Origin: Vandiemenella viatica
Taxonomy: Eukaryota > Arthropoda > Insecta > Orthoptera > Morabidae
Length of the DNA: 64,000 bases
Direction: 5' to 3'
Assembly: GCA_031002005.1 (NCBI GenBank)
Contig: CM061919.1
Span: 229,150,739-229,214,738, forward strand
The notes under the pieces are model-generated. The model made no database searches and was not told the DNA's origin. It saw only the letters and a list, made by a program, of their open reading frames with translations. Below, piece after piece: positions 1 through 10,795 of the stretch (the first letter of the stretch is position 1; the number at the start of each line of letters is the position of its first letter). The position numbers and the translations under genes are program-made.

Positions 1-13
1 TTCTTTTTGACTT

Positions 14-779
14 TCAAACATGACTTCTCTGATGTTTCCGATAATGGCGTTTTTGTCTTTCATTATTATTTGCTATACGTTGATCCATTTTCCCGGCTAC
101 TTCTTGTCTAACCTCTTCTTGGAAATGTTCTAATTCAGTCCGCACCTCTTGCTTCCAATTTTCTTGAATTCTCTTCATCTCATCCCTCATAACCTGGAAA
201 CTTTCTTCATTCTTCTTTTGATTTGACATAATTTCTATTTTCAATTCCTGAATTGCTCTTTCCTGATTTAACATAATTTTGTTTCCATTCTTTGACTTGT
301 TTTTTCTTGATTGACACAAGTTCTGTTTTCATTTCTTGCATTTCGATTTTTCTTTCTATGGCTTGATTTAATATCATTTCTTGGAGTTGCTTGAAACATG
401 ACATGAACTGTTGGGGATCTACATTCCTTTCTCGAGCATCAGATGTTCGACTTAATTTTGGTGAGACTGTGTTATTTACATCATTATCTCGCCCATCGTC
501 GCTGTCCTTATCATTTAACCCATTGCAACCATCAATACTATTAATATTACTGCTTTCAAAATACTCTGCAACCCCTTTTACCTCAGCATTAATATTTGGA
601 CTGCTAGCCAATTCCGCTTGAACAAAATTACTATTACCACTTCGGATTCTAAATGCATCTTTATTATCAAAACTAATAACTCCAGAACTACTCGTCTGCC
701 ATTCTGACTTATTATTTTGGTCCTCACCCAAATCAATTTGCGCATCCTCTCTAACCAATTTAAGGCAACCGTTTTCCAT
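14..779 (-). pseudogene. Gag-like ORF of a Gypsy-like LTR retrotransposon, frameshifted
   Basis: Two overlapping minus-strand frames (779-207, 190 codons; 319 to below 14, about 101 codons) read as one protein broken by a frameshift near position 300. The first part is acidic and rich in Asn, Asp and Ser. From about residue 120 on, and through the second frame, it is charged and Gln/Glu/Lys-rich with few helix breakers, as in a coiled coil. That layout, with a primer-binding-site-like sequence 0.8 kb upstream at 1616, suggests the N-terminal part of a retrotransposon capsid protein. No zinc knuckle, protease or reverse transcriptase is inside the window; they would lie beyond position 1. A host coiled-coil protein is the alternative. 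Confidence 0.45.
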
Positions 780-1615
780 CTTTGCAACAAATTAAAATAA
801 TTTAGCAACAATAATAAATTTTATTTACGCGAAAAAAAAAAAACCGATAGTATTCAACAATAACTGCTCTCAGATTTATACAGCACAACACCAATAGTAC
901 AACGATGTATTGCAACGCCGATAATAGTACTATGCATAGACTTGAATACTGGACCACAAAAACACTTACTAAATTTCGTATTATCTGTAATGCATACAGA
1001 AATGCACGACAGAAATATCAAAAGTCCACTTGGTACAGCACTGCAAATAAGCAACCATGTACATGCAAACACAAACAAACAAACAAACAAAAAAAACAAA
1101 AAAAAATCAGTTCTTTACAGTTACGATATTCCTCGAAAAAAAAAAAAATTTCCCCCTTATTTTTTGTTTTGTTTTAAAAACTTGTATTATTCCTTTGTCT
1201 TAGCTATAGTCTTCCACAGACGCCTATAACCTATTTTAAACATGCTACTGCAATTTTACAATCTTTTAAATTTTTTTTTTTTGACGTTCGTTAACTTAAT
1301 TATTTTCTGACAATCTGTCTTTACTTAATTTGTTGCAAAACAATAGTTCTTACATCACCGTTACAATTTAATTATAAATTCTGATTGTAAAGTCTTTACT
1401 TTATTTTCTTTCTGACTCAGTTCTTGCCTCAATTACAAATTGCTTTACTTGAAACTTTAATATTAAATGATAGGCCTACTTCTTCTTTTTTGTTGAATAT
1501 GAGACCGCAAGTCCAAACAGAACTGGAATCTGTACTTGCCAATCTGCGCCGATCTGCTCCACGTCGTCCTCAGAAAATTCCTCGATAAACCGATCCTGGC
1601 AGTAGAATCGCCAAA
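780..1615 (-). mobile_element. 5' leader and primer-binding-site region of the LTR element
   Basis: On the minus strand, TTTGGCGATTCTACTGCCAG (1615 downward) directly follows a sequence ending TGTTACA, which is how an LTR end followed by a primer-binding site looks. The TTGGCGA start is common in insect Gypsy-type elements. The 0.8 kb between it and the gag-like ATG is AT-rich, low in complexity and has no convincing ORF. Confidence 0.4.
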
Positions 1616-1648
1616 TGTAACACCCTTTCTCGGCGTACCGACCAATAG
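1616..1648 (-). mobile_element. LTR remnant
   Basis: On the plus strand this starts TGTAACACCC, the usual TG...CA LTR boundary read in reverse. Only about 33 bases remain before a poly-T run at 1649, so the LTR is truncated or interrupted here, probably by the SINE-like fragment that follows. Confidence 0.35.
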
Positions 1649-1695
1649 TTTTTTTTTTTTTTAATGCCTATTTGGCATCATGGGAGGTCAGCCCC
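1649..1695 (-). repeat. Possible 3' fragment of SINE family 3
   Basis: A poly-T run followed by aatgcctatttggcatcat resembles the tail (poly-T, then aatggctttt-ggcatc) of the complete family-3 copy at 18787-18978. The tRNA-related head is absent. The similarity is short. Confidence 0.25.
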
Positions 1696-1699
1696 ATTT

Positions 1700-2394
1700 T
1701 ATATATTATTCAGGCCCTTCTCTTACAAATATATTTAAAATAAAATACCAGCACTTTGCTATTTTAAATGCCTTGGTATATTTATTCAAAATTAATTTAC
1801 AAGCCAACTTCACAGCTATCTCAACAATTCTAACACACACAGAGATTCTATAATCTTCTTATATCCAACGATATTATTGTATATTACTGTCTGTGGAAGG
1901 CTGTTTAGAATTTAATATTTACATATCTTTTTTTTTTCTTACAGATTATTTATAATGAAAAGATTAATACACACACAAAAAAAATAATCAATTAAGAATT
2001 ATAATAACAGATATGTTATAGAATCTGCAGCTGTACAGCATTTCTCGTCGAAATAAAGTCATATCTTTTTTCCATTTACTAGTGTTTTCACTGCTTTAAT
2101 ATTATTAAATCTGTACAGACATTTCTCAGTTAAAATCAAACTATAAATTAATGTTATAACGAATTAAAACCATCTATAAAAAATTCATCATTGTTTAAAA
2201 AAAAAAATCATGGACATTCATTGTTAACTAACATTAACACATAGTAACACAATAGTAGTTTACTTGCACTTTTATTATGAGCTCAGGACTGAAGAGGTTA
2301 AAGAGGGATCAAACAGACCATGTGGATGTGAAAAGGAAGGACTCAGACAGTTCAAAATACACAAACCAGAAAGAATCCTGGAAAAAGAGTAAAT
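1700..2394. other. AT-rich interval without recognisable gene
   Basis: AT-rich sequence with poly-A and poly-T runs. The ORF at 2277-2522 is best read as the start of the decayed element described next. Confidence 0.5.
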
Positions 2395-2880
2395 TGTACT
2401 CTGTAACATTTTCGAACAAACACACGCACCAAATCACTAACAAGAAACAAAGAATCATCATTGCTCTTCGAACAGGCAATTCAGTACAAAAACAAATAAA
2501 TGCTTACTATTCATGCGTTTAACAATTTAAATGTAAAAAGTGTGAGGCAGTATACATTGTACAGACACGAAGACGCTTATAACAAACACACGAGAGCACT
2601 ATTCCACAATCGGCGAACATTTCACAGAAAATGATCATTTTCTAACAGACATAAACACAGATATGCAAATCGTCGCAAAAGGAAAACAACCCAACATACA
2701 TAACAGGAAACTACCACATTCAGAAAGCAACAACATGTGGTGAGCAGGAATTAAACGACCACATAAACACCTAACAAAACCAGACTGTTGAAGCTATTAA
2801 ACACAAACTAACCCTGGCGCACAAGAAATTCATAAACGCATACATTCAGTTACCACTAAAACATGAAAACGTTACATAAA
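2277..2880 (+). pseudogene. Decayed Penelope-like retroelement, GIY-YIG endonuclease region
   Basis: Conceptual translation across frames gives FKCKKCEAVYIVQT near 2525-2566, then STIGEHFTENDHFLTD and KGKQPN in a shifted frame at about 2600-2700. This order (a CxxC, a YIxQT motif, an EHF...H block, then a K-rich segment) matches the C-terminal GIY-YIG endonuclease of Penelope-like elements. Several stops and at least two frameshifts show it is dead. No reverse transcriptase domain was seen upstream. The hammerhead-like motif at 3164 lies about 280 bp downstream, as expected for the repeats of such elements. Confidence 0.5.
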
Positions 2881-3159
2881 CAAACATTTGTAAATTGGCG
2901 CTTTCAACATTACCGTGACAGAAATAACATGGCCGAGGCGGACAAACTACTCGCGAAAAAGCGCACTGTACTACAAACAGCTGGCAATAGTTTGACGGCA
3001 GTTTGAGAAAAGCAGAAAGGTGCAACTACCAACCTTATTAATAACGCCAATGGAAACAGTAATAAAAAAACAACCACCAAATGATACAATTTTAGGATTA
3101 AATCAAATGTGAGTTAACTGAAGTTATAAAACTAAAGTGTTAAACATCAATGCAGATTC

Positions 3160-3202
3160 GTCGCTGATGATGTCTCGATGAGAGGCGAAACGCGTTTGGC
3201 AC
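3160..3202 (+). ncRNA. Hammerhead-ribozyme-like motif
   Basis: CTGATGA (3164-3170), then a possible 5 bp stem GTCTC/GAGGC with loop GATGA, then GAAAC (3187-3191). These are the two conserved core strings of a hammerhead ribozyme in the right order. Such ribozymes are known in Penelope-like elements. Stems I and III were not convincingly identified, so self-cleavage is not established. Confidence 0.35.
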
Positions 3203-3209
3203 AAAATGA

Positions 3210-4012
3210 TTAAAACAACAGTTCATTGGCGTTGTTTACTAACAATTAAGTAAAGATTGGATTGTATCAAGCAAATAATTAAGGACGTCGGTGGTAATCG
3301 ATATGTTGAGACACTAATGACAGGAAAAAGAAGTGCATTTCGTCTGCAATTTCATTTCTCTTCCTTAAACTTCTCCTGTCAGACATTATATTTTCATTGT
3401 AATTTTCAATTATGCTGTTATCTTCAGGGTCTTAGCAATATGGAAGTCTTATAAAAGTTCTATTCGTTTTGTGCTCTTGGTTGTTGTTGTGTTTTTGCAA
3501 CTTTGTAATACGATGACAATGTGGTAAAAAGTATAGAATGCTTCCGTGCAATATAAAAGCGTACTGGTAAAAGTTCCATCCAGCTTAGAAGTCCAGAAAC
3601 TGTATTTCTAACAGTAACTTTGTAGTTTTCAGGTTATGAGCACAGACCTAGAGAAATATGTTTTCTAGTGCAGAGCTAACTGCCTTAGGACTAATAAATC
3701 CTTTTTGCCGCTGAATAGCCGTCTACATGTCTCTGTAACGTCATCCTAATGGAAACATTATCATTTAAACTTCTTCAGAATGAACAATACGACTCTGGTG
3801 GCAAGAGGACTCCAGCACCTCTGAGCCGTTCTGAACTTTAAAATCGGTATTCCTTTGTAAAACACTGGATGAGGGGAATTCCTTCCTGAAAATAAGTTTA
3901 AGTTTACAATAAGGAAGCCAAGTGCGGAAAACGCCCCGATAATGCGTACAACATAAGCAGTTTCTTTCTTAATTCCACTTTTTGGCGAATTTAGCAACAC
4001 AGACAGCTTTTT
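3210..4012. other. No recognisable gene
   Basis: Short ORFs only (3257-3454 plus, 3761-4000 minus), neither with a recognisable domain or splice context. Confidence 0.5.
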
Positions 4013-4020
4013 TTCTTTCT

Positions 4021-4266
4021 TTTTTTTTTTTTTTTTTTTGAATGCTTAACGTCTCTTAACAACGAGGTCTTTAGAGACGGGAAAGGATGAGGGGCAAGGA
4101 ATGAATAGGAATTCGGCCATGGCCTTTTGAAGGAAGCATCCCGGCATTTGCCTGGAGTGATTTGGGAAACCATGGAAAACCCGAATCTGGATGCCCGGAT
4201 GGGGATTCGAACCGGCGTCCTCCCGAATGCGAGGCGAGAACGCTAACCGTTACACCACCCGCTCGG
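4021..4266 (-). mobile_element. SINE family 1, nearly full length
   Basis: Read on the minus strand: a tRNA-like head with box-B sequence GGTTCGAATCCCC, the body with GGTTTTCCATGGTTTCC and CACTCCAGGC, then an A-rich tail (the poly-T at 4021-4039). The same layout recurs about twenty times in the window. Confidence 0.9.
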
Positions 4267-4988
4267 TAGAGCCAGCTTAATGATTTCGTTTTTTTTCCGA
4301 TTTTCACAATTTATATCGTCGTCGTTATTAATTTCTGTGTTGCCAGAACATCACAAGAAAAACAGAGTATTTACTGGAAACCATCCATGCATTAGGCTGG
4401 AGTCGAACAGGTGATTGTTGGAACATGAGGCCAGCTTGCTGTAATATGTCTTGCTAGAATATGAAACTGCAAAAAATGTACCTGAAAAAAAGGTCTTTTT
4501 TTTTACTTAATGCAATGTGGACAAGCATTTTATTAGTGCCTTTGTGGTATGGAAACTGAATCGGAAAAAAATTGTACCATTCAAATTGATGGTCAAATAT
4601 AGAGGATACGAGAACGTGCTATGCTGAATAGAGCCGTCGGCATTGTCTGCATCCAGCCTTCACGCTCCAGATGACCTCTCCAGTTGGACTGCTGCGTTCC
4701 GCGGCTCTGCACTCAGATCCAACACTTTCCTTCCGTACAAAAAGAGCCGCATCGCTTGCGTGGCTTATCGAGCGCTGCGATCCACTGTGCAGTGAGGGGA
4801 AGAGGGGGTGAAGGAGAGGAAACTGTCGGCATTGTATGAAATTACTGGCAGTCAGAGGAAAATTCAGACACCATGTGAGCTCTGTAGGCTATATCTATGC
4901 TCTTCCTATATCTCTCTCTCTTTATTTACGAAACACATACAGTGAACTAGTACACCACCCATCTTCACTTAATTCACCGAATCTACCT
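4267..4988. other. No recognisable gene; GC-richer patch
   Basis: 4620-4850 is GC-richer than its surroundings and holds a short inverted GCGGCTCT/AGAGCCGC pair, but no ORF or splice pattern could be assigned. Confidence 0.4.
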
Positions 4989-4989
4989 A

Positions 4990-5475
4990 CCGGGTGTTTC
5001 AAAGGTGACCGGTATATATGAAAAATCAATAAAAACTAAACGGGCAGCGATAGAAATACATCGTATGTTGCAATATCCTTGGGACAACAGTAAATTTCCA
5101 GGCAGACAAACTTTCGAAATTAGTTACAATTTTCAACAACAGATGGCGCTGCAGGCGATTTGAAAGGATATAGAAGTAAACGCAGTCTGTGAGTTCGGCA
5201 TTCTGTAAGTCGTCTTTCTGCTGTAAGCGTGTGCTGTTCACAGATTACAAGTTTGATGTGAAAAAATGGTTTATTCCTTAGAATAATCGTACTTTAGATG
5301 TTTCCAGACTGCAGCGCCATCTGTTGTTGAAAATTGTAACTAATTTCGAAAGTTTGTCTGCCTGAAAATTTACTGTTGTCCCAAGCATTTTGCAACAAAC
5401 GGTGTATTTCTATCGCTGCCCGTTTAGTTTTTATTGATTTTTCAAATATACCGGTCACTTTTGTAACCACCCTGT
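4990..5475. mobile_element. Foldback DNA transposon with ~165 bp inverted repeats
   Basis: The arm 4990-5156 is repeated in inverted orientation at 5311-5475 with only a handful of differences, including GACCGGTATAT, ACTAAACGGGCAGCGATAG and CAACAACAGATGGCGCTG. The roughly 155 bp spacer has ATGGTTTATTCCTTAGAA (from 5265), which could be a remnant of a transposase start. The outer ends are CGGGTG...CACCCTG. This is a non-autonomous terminal-inverted-repeat element of unknown superfamily. Confidence 0.8.
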
Positions 5476-5567
5476 ATATACATTTATCAAACGAATTTCT
5501 GAATGGTTGTATGTTGTTTATAAAATTTATAGTTTTTTATCTGAATTCTATCAAACTTTGAACACTT

Positions 5568-5796
5568 TTTTTTTTTACTTATGGCTTTACGCTTCGTCGA
5601 CGTCGAAGTCATTAGAGGCGTGAAAGGACTGGGGACAAGTAACGGGAATGAATTCGGCCATTGCCTTTTTGAAGGAAGTATACCGCCATTCCCCTGTAGT
5701 TATTTGGGGAAACCATGGAAAACCCAAATCTGGGATTCGAACGGCGTCCTCCTGAATGCGAGGCCAGAGAGTTAACGTTCATCCACCACGTTCCGT
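5568..5796 (-). mobile_element. SINE family 1
   Basis: Minus orientation, with a poly-A tail seen as the poly-T at 5567-5577. The CCATGG-centred body is intact, but part of the tRNA-like head (the anticodon side of box B) is deleted. Confidence 0.85.
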
Positions 5797-5897
5797 ACAA
5801 GGGGAAAAATACTGTCTACATTTAGTTTACAAATACTTACGCCCTCTTCCTCGTCACCCTCTTTGGATAATTTACATGTGCAAAGGTGCAGTTTATT

Positions 5898-5972
5898 TTT
5901 TTTATTATTATTATTTTTTATTATTATTATTTTTTTATTTTTTTATTTTTTTTTATTTATTTATTTATTTTC
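5898..5972. repeat. Low-complexity T/ATT microsatellite
   Basis: Runs of T interspersed with ATT and ATTT repeats. Confidence 0.9.
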
Positions 5973-5984
5973 AAATAACTCGAA

Positions 5985-6490
5985 AATCGTGTGGAAATCG
6001 CCCAGAGTGGATGGTTATATTCTGAAAGCCCGAAAAATTTAATGTTTACTGGCGTTGGATCAGCTCCGGTCGTAAAATAGTTTATAGTGACCGAGAATTT
6101 CGAATTTGAAATTTATAACTTGTTTTGAAGTTGGTATGGCGACGCACAATCCGAGCTTGATTAAACTTTGCACACGAATATTTCAAAACAAAGAGAAAAA
6201 AAAGACTACGTTTTGTTTACAAAAACCCCACCACTCCCCACCTTTTGGCACCTTAATTTTTACGAATGTTGTTTTATTCAGACCTACAATTTTTATCCGA
6301 TTTTTATGGAACTTTGTACACCTATACTTCAAATCTTAAGAGAAAAAAGTTGTCCAAATGTTTTTACAAAAACCCAACCGATCTACCACATCACCACCAT
6401 TAAAGAAAAATTTACACTTGCAGCGGTTCAATGTTTTTTTGTTTTGCGTATGTGTATGTGTGTGTGTGTATCTCGAAAACAGCATGAAAA
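5985..6490 (+). repeat. Dispersed repeat module with internal ~120 bp subrepeats
   Basis: Shares its order of blocks with 38275-38815: a GATATTCTGAAA-type start, a CGGTCG/CGATCGG block, GAACTTGAAATTTA, then two or three units of the type ATCCGATTTTxATGAAACTTTG...TTTACAAAAACC, and a final TTTACACTTG...ATCTCGAAAA. The ORFs across it are incidental. Its class is unknown. Confidence 0.65.
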
Positions 6491-6626
6491 TAGGCCCAAA
6501 GTAGAGAATGATCCTCCTATCACATGCGATAAAACATCAGAACTTTCGTATCCAGCTCCGAGCAATGCTGTGTTGTCTTCTAATAACATATAAGGACACT
6601 TTCCGAGTTTTTCTGTTACATCATTT

Positions 6627-6872
6627 CTTTTTAACGACGTTTCAGTCTTTGTCAGGGCATCTTCTGCCTCCCGGATCGCCTGGAAAAGGCCGTTTGTTTA
6701 AGTTTATCGAATTATTCAGGTCAACCTGGATCGACTGCTTTGATAAAATCGATATAAGTTTGCGCACGAACTACGAAATATGTACGCAAATAACTTCTTG
6801 TAGCAGATCCAGCCGGCCGAAAAAATTCCTAACGAAGATTGTAGGTTGACTGAAACGTCGGAAAAAGGGAAG
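6627..6872. repeat. Inverted-repeat element with GAAACGT hairpin motif
   Basis: TTTTTAACGACGTTTCAGTC (6628-6647) is repeated inverted as GACTGAAACGTCGGAAAAA (6848-6866). The left arm contains the reverse complement of GCAGAAGATGCCC...GACTGAAACG. It belongs to the recurrent hairpin-motif group. Confidence 0.55.
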
Positions 6873-6951
6873 GCTGACAGCTTCGAAAATATAAAATCTA
6901 ACACATGATAATATTATCTGTCGATGAAAAGAAAACCCAAATTATAGTATT

Positions 6952-7012
6952 CTAGTTGTTACCCGCGATTTCTTACACATATACTTATAATTTTATTGTA
7001 ATAATTGGATCA
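6952..7012 (-). mobile_element. Helitron-like 3' end fragment
   Basis: The minus strand reads AAATCGCGGGTAACAACTAG, resembling the GCGGG-xAACAGCTAG(T) terminus frequent in insect Helitron-like elements. Similar ends occur at 53228 and 58648. Short match. Confidence 0.35.
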
Positions 7013-7018
7013 AATGGA

Positions 7019-7260
7019 CCAAGCGTGGTGGTGTAACGGTTAGCGTTCTGGCCTCGCATTCAGGAGGACGCCGGTTCGAATCCCCGTCCGGGCATCCAGA
7101 TTTGGGTTTTCCATGGTTTCTCCAAATCACTCCAGGCGAATGCCTGAATGCTTCCTACAAAATGCTATGGTTGAATTCCTTCCCGTTCATCGTCACTCGT
7201 CCTTTCCCACCTCTACTGACCTCGACGTTGACGAGGCGCAAAACCATAAACAAATTTTTT
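7019..7260 (+). mobile_element. SINE family 1, full length
   Basis: tRNA-like head with GTGTAACGGTTAGCGTTCTG and box B GGTTCGAATCCCC, then the CCATGG body and an A-rich 3' end. It uses the CTCGACGTTGACGAGGC variant of the 3' region. Confidence 0.9.
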
Positions 7261-7691
7261 ATTAAGTAAGGTGGAAAGGAACTGGCCACCATACCTTCAA
7301 TGCTAGGCAGAGTAGACCAGTTCAACGGTTGGTAGCTATGATGTCAATGTTGTTACATACTTCCTTTCCTTTGATCACAAATCTCAATTTTCCAGTTGGG
7401 TCGCGCACTACCGGTTCTGGGCGATGCAGTACTAACGACTTTCAGTTTCTGTGTGTTTTACGCAACGTTTGGTAACACTGCTGCCGCCTCCGCGGACGAG
7501 AGAAACGGATTCACCTTTAGCACAGGTGGCACGTACTCCCACGGCGACACCTGTAAGCATTGACCTCTAGGGTGGATCACTTTCTCGCAGTTGCAGACTG
7601 TTGTGTTTCTGTTCCGACGTTGTCACTGTCGAATGGAAGATTAGGAACAGAAACACAACTGTGGGGCACCGAAATACAGACCTCAGTGTAA

Positions 7692-7880
7692 ACTGGTTGA
7701 CGCTTAGGCGAGCGATATCATTAGGTCCTGGCGTCCTGGAAGAATGGGGTTCGACTCCTCGTACGGCCAGCCAGATTTCAGTTTTCCATAATTTTCTGAA
7801 ATCATTCCAAGAGAAACAGCGTGACAGCTTCTCCATAAAACCCATGGCTGATTTTCTTGTTTAAAAATTTTTCCCGGCTC
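7692..7880 (+). mobile_element. SINE family 1, diverged
   Basis: Recognisable box-B-like GGTTCGACTCC and the body GTTTTCCATAATTTTC, with many substitutions; an old copy. Confidence 0.6.
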
Positions 7881-7907
7881 CGAAGTCCTTGAAGTCACCG
7901 AGAATTA

Positions 7908-8591
7908 GGCCGAGTTTACACGATGCTAGTTGGCTGGAACGAGTGTACTGTCTTGGTGCGCGCGCAGCGCTAGATAGTCACCCTCCTCGTGTTAACAGGT
8001 TCGCGACGGTCAGTTGACTGAAATAGTGGACTCGGTTCATGACCAACTTTTGGCTTGCGACTTCAACAAACAAGATGGCGACAACTAACAAGTCGAGTAA
8101 GCGGAGTGAAACTGAGGCGTTAAAATCTTCATAAGTGCATGAAAGTGAAGAAATTCTTTGGAATTTTCAGAATAAAAGTTGTAAGAACAAGGATTAGAGA
8201 TGCTGATATTAAAAAATTGCCTCATAACGATGTCATATTTGTTTCAATGATTTCTGCAATTCTCTACATCTTCAATTGCAACTTCAATCAAAGAAGTAAC
8301 TGAGACACTTAAAGCGTTTCTTTTTTATATTCACTCTCTTACCCATTTTCTGCATTTTCTTTTGTTATTCTTCATATCATTTAACGATATAATTGACAAA
8401 TCAGTTACAGTATTAATTCCTTCTTGTAATATGGACATACTTTCAAAAATATCACAACGTTCGACTAGGAACTGTGTTAACAGTGGACTCTCTTCATATT
8501 ATTGCTAGCATGCTAGTTGACTCTATTGCCCCCACCATCAAAGCTCCTGCCTATTGTCGTTCCAGTCAACTCGCATCGTGTAAACGCGGCT
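7908..8591. mobile_element. PIF/Harbinger-like non-autonomous element with TTA duplication
   Basis: The ends GGCCGAGTTTACACGATGC and, inverted, AGCCGCGTTTACACGATGC continue to match through GAACGA (about 38 bp inverted repeats). TTA flanks both sides (7905-7907, 8592-8594), the 3 bp target duplication typical of PIF/Harbinger. Inside, on the plus strand, an ATG at 8072 opens a short Ser/Lys-rich peptide, followed after a stop by EEILWNFQNKS, which resembles the MADF/Myb-like accessory protein of these elements. No DDE transposase is present, so this is a deletion derivative. Confidence 0.75.
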
Positions 8592-8594
8592 TTA

Positions 8595-9257
8595 AGGAAG
8601 TTATAAAAATGCAGAAATAACAGCCGTATGCTGCAAATGTGCTTCCGTATTATGACGAGGAATCATGCGATTAACGTTATGTAAGTGAAGGCATCAATCT
8701 GACGACATGCATGATTATAAATGCGACACGCTGTAGGGAATCCGAAATTATTGCGCTACGTGCGACAAATTTTTAAGGAGGGAAAGCAGCCGCTCCATCT
8801 CATGGAGATATTATTATGACGTGAAGAATTCACTGTCTCGCTGAATCTAACTATTGCATCGGTAGGGCCATGAAACTAACAGTGGGACAGGCGAATTCAG
8901 GTGATTGTAGCCCGATCCTACCGTCCAAACGATGTCGGAATGTTTCCGTTCTGGCTCAGGTATACGCGCCAGGAGGTGACAGCTTGTTTTCCGTGATTGC
9001 GTGGCCGTCACGTAGCCACTCGTCCATCAGAACCACTGTCATTTTGAAGAGGGCAAACAACATCATTTGACTGTACACCCTCTGTCACTCGATGGGACAT
9101 TTAAGGATTTATTTAGTGTCTGAATAGCCCACTTTACCACCACATTGTGTAGTATCTTTATGTTACCACGCTACATCTTCCGAAGCTGACATATTATCTA
9201 ATGTCTGTAACGAGAAGCAATACCAATTGTTTGTGGTCCTACTCAAATCACTAGGTG
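8595..9257. other. No recognisable gene
   Basis: Unique-looking sequence; the ORF at 8870-9070 has no recognisable domain. Confidence 0.4.
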
Positions 9258-9462
9258 TGTTGAGCGGCCTGGTAGCTCAGTGGTTAAGGGGTCTGACTGG
9301 CGATCGAAAGGTCGCCGGTTCTAATCCCTGTCCCTGCGGGGATTCTCAATGGCTCTAATCCGACCTCCACCTTGCTGTGTAACGTGAAGTACTCCAGAGC
9401 GCTTCCCTAGTAAGGATCCGACATTAAACAGTGGATCCCCCGTCAGGGTAGCCACGACAGGA
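9258..9462 (+). mobile_element. SINE family 2
   Basis: tRNA-like head with box A TAGCTCAGTGGTTAAGG and box B GGTTCTAATCC, then a body unrelated to family 1 (GAAGTACTCCAGAGCGCTTC). Relatives lie at 10796, 21982 and 27846. It is not a functional tRNA gene because the acceptor stem and 3' end do not close. Confidence 0.75.
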
Positions 9463-9591
9463 AAAAAACTCCGTCACAAGGTCATTACAAAAACACAAGC
9501 CTTTTTAGTCATTAATCCTAGCATTGTGACATCAAATATGTGAACTGTCTTCGCACGTATACGTATGGGAAGGAACAAGATATTTGGAGTT

Positions 9592-9848
9592 AGGGGGCGT
9601 CCATAAATTACGTGAGGTGAAATAGGGGGGGGGGGGGTCCGGTGAAATCTCATCAAATCTCACCAAGAGGGAGGGGGGGATCAACTGAATTCTCACGTGA
9701 GGTTTTTGAAATTTTTGTTGGACTGTTGAGCTAAAAAAAAAGGTCTACAAAAGTAGCGAGGGCGATTTCTAGAGGGGGTGTCACGGACCAGATCTCACCA
9801 GAGAAGGGGGGAGGGGGATGACTCCTAAGGTAATGTAACGTTCCCTTT
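9592..9848. mobile_element. MITE, GGGGGCGTCCAT family (one end degraded)
   Basis: Starts TAGGGGGCGTCCATAAATTA and contains poly-G tracts and repeated CTCACGTGAG/TCTCACCA-type segments. The right end (AACGTTCCCTTT) is a degraded form of the inverted terminus. Confidence 0.6.
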
Positions 9849-10795
9849 TACATTTTTTAGAAATTTTATATAGATAAATATATAACAGCATCGATATTCA
9901 CTTTGTATTCAGGAACTAGTTTGCGTCAGGCAGAAAACTGTCCCAGCAATTGTAAATTGATCGCCTTTTCTCTCTCAGGCCGTCATTACGCTGCAAAAGA
10001 TCTTTGACAAGCATCTTTTATAAGACATTTAAAAAAATATTTCGTAGTTTAATAAACACATTTTATAAAAGATTTCATTTATAAAATCACTTTTATGAAT
10101 GGTAATGTGTTGGCATTACACTTCATAAAAGACTTCATCATACAGTCAACATAGACAAAGATAATGGCGACAGTAAAGATGCGTAAGTTTGTTTCGATTT
10201 TCAATAAAACCAAAAAGTTTGTTTCGGAGTACGAAGAGAATAAAATGCTGTACAATCCTAAAACTGTAAGCTGCAAGAGGAATAAAAGGCTGGACCTATG
10301 CACAAACATTACACAGACAATAAGAAGGTTGTACTGTTTAAAATGTAAAAAGGATATTAATCTGACTTTTAATTATTTGCATACAGCCTCAGTAGTAAAA
10401 GACAGAGTGCACAGTGCACTGAGGTATTCTGGTTCTGTCTTGCAGACTGGTGTAACTTTCATCGCAAGACTGCAACGTTAAGCACTTATTGAGTTTCTTA
10501 AATGAATGTTCTGTTTAAAAATTAAACCTAACACATTTGAAATTATAAAATTAAAAGTTTCCTCTTTTACTCTTAAATAATGTTTATAATGTCCTCATAT
10601 TACAGGTCTTCACTAAATTTTGATCAATATCTTTTTTTTATCATGTCTGCAGTCTTCGACCAATCCCAAACGTGTTTACTTTTGTCTTTTTTTGATAATA
10701 TACTTATTCCAAAGATCGTGTGGTAGTAATGACCTGGTGGCAGCGTTTTTATTGGCTGCTCATTCCATTTCTGTCTTATCCACCTTAACCTAACC
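9849..10795. other. No recognisable gene
   Basis: AT-rich. The Lys-rich plus-strand ORF 10164-10481 and the minus ORF 10309-10079 overlap and have no recognisable domain. Around 10065-10110 there are palindromic TTTTATAAAAG strings. Confidence 0.4.

Noticed and set aside
207..621. Plus-strand ORF at 391-621
   Set aside because: Antisense shadow of the gag-like ORF.
7019..7095. tRNA gene candidates with good box A and box B (here and at 9262, 21990, 41408)
   Set aside because: All are heads of SINEs with common bodies and tails; acceptor stems do not close.
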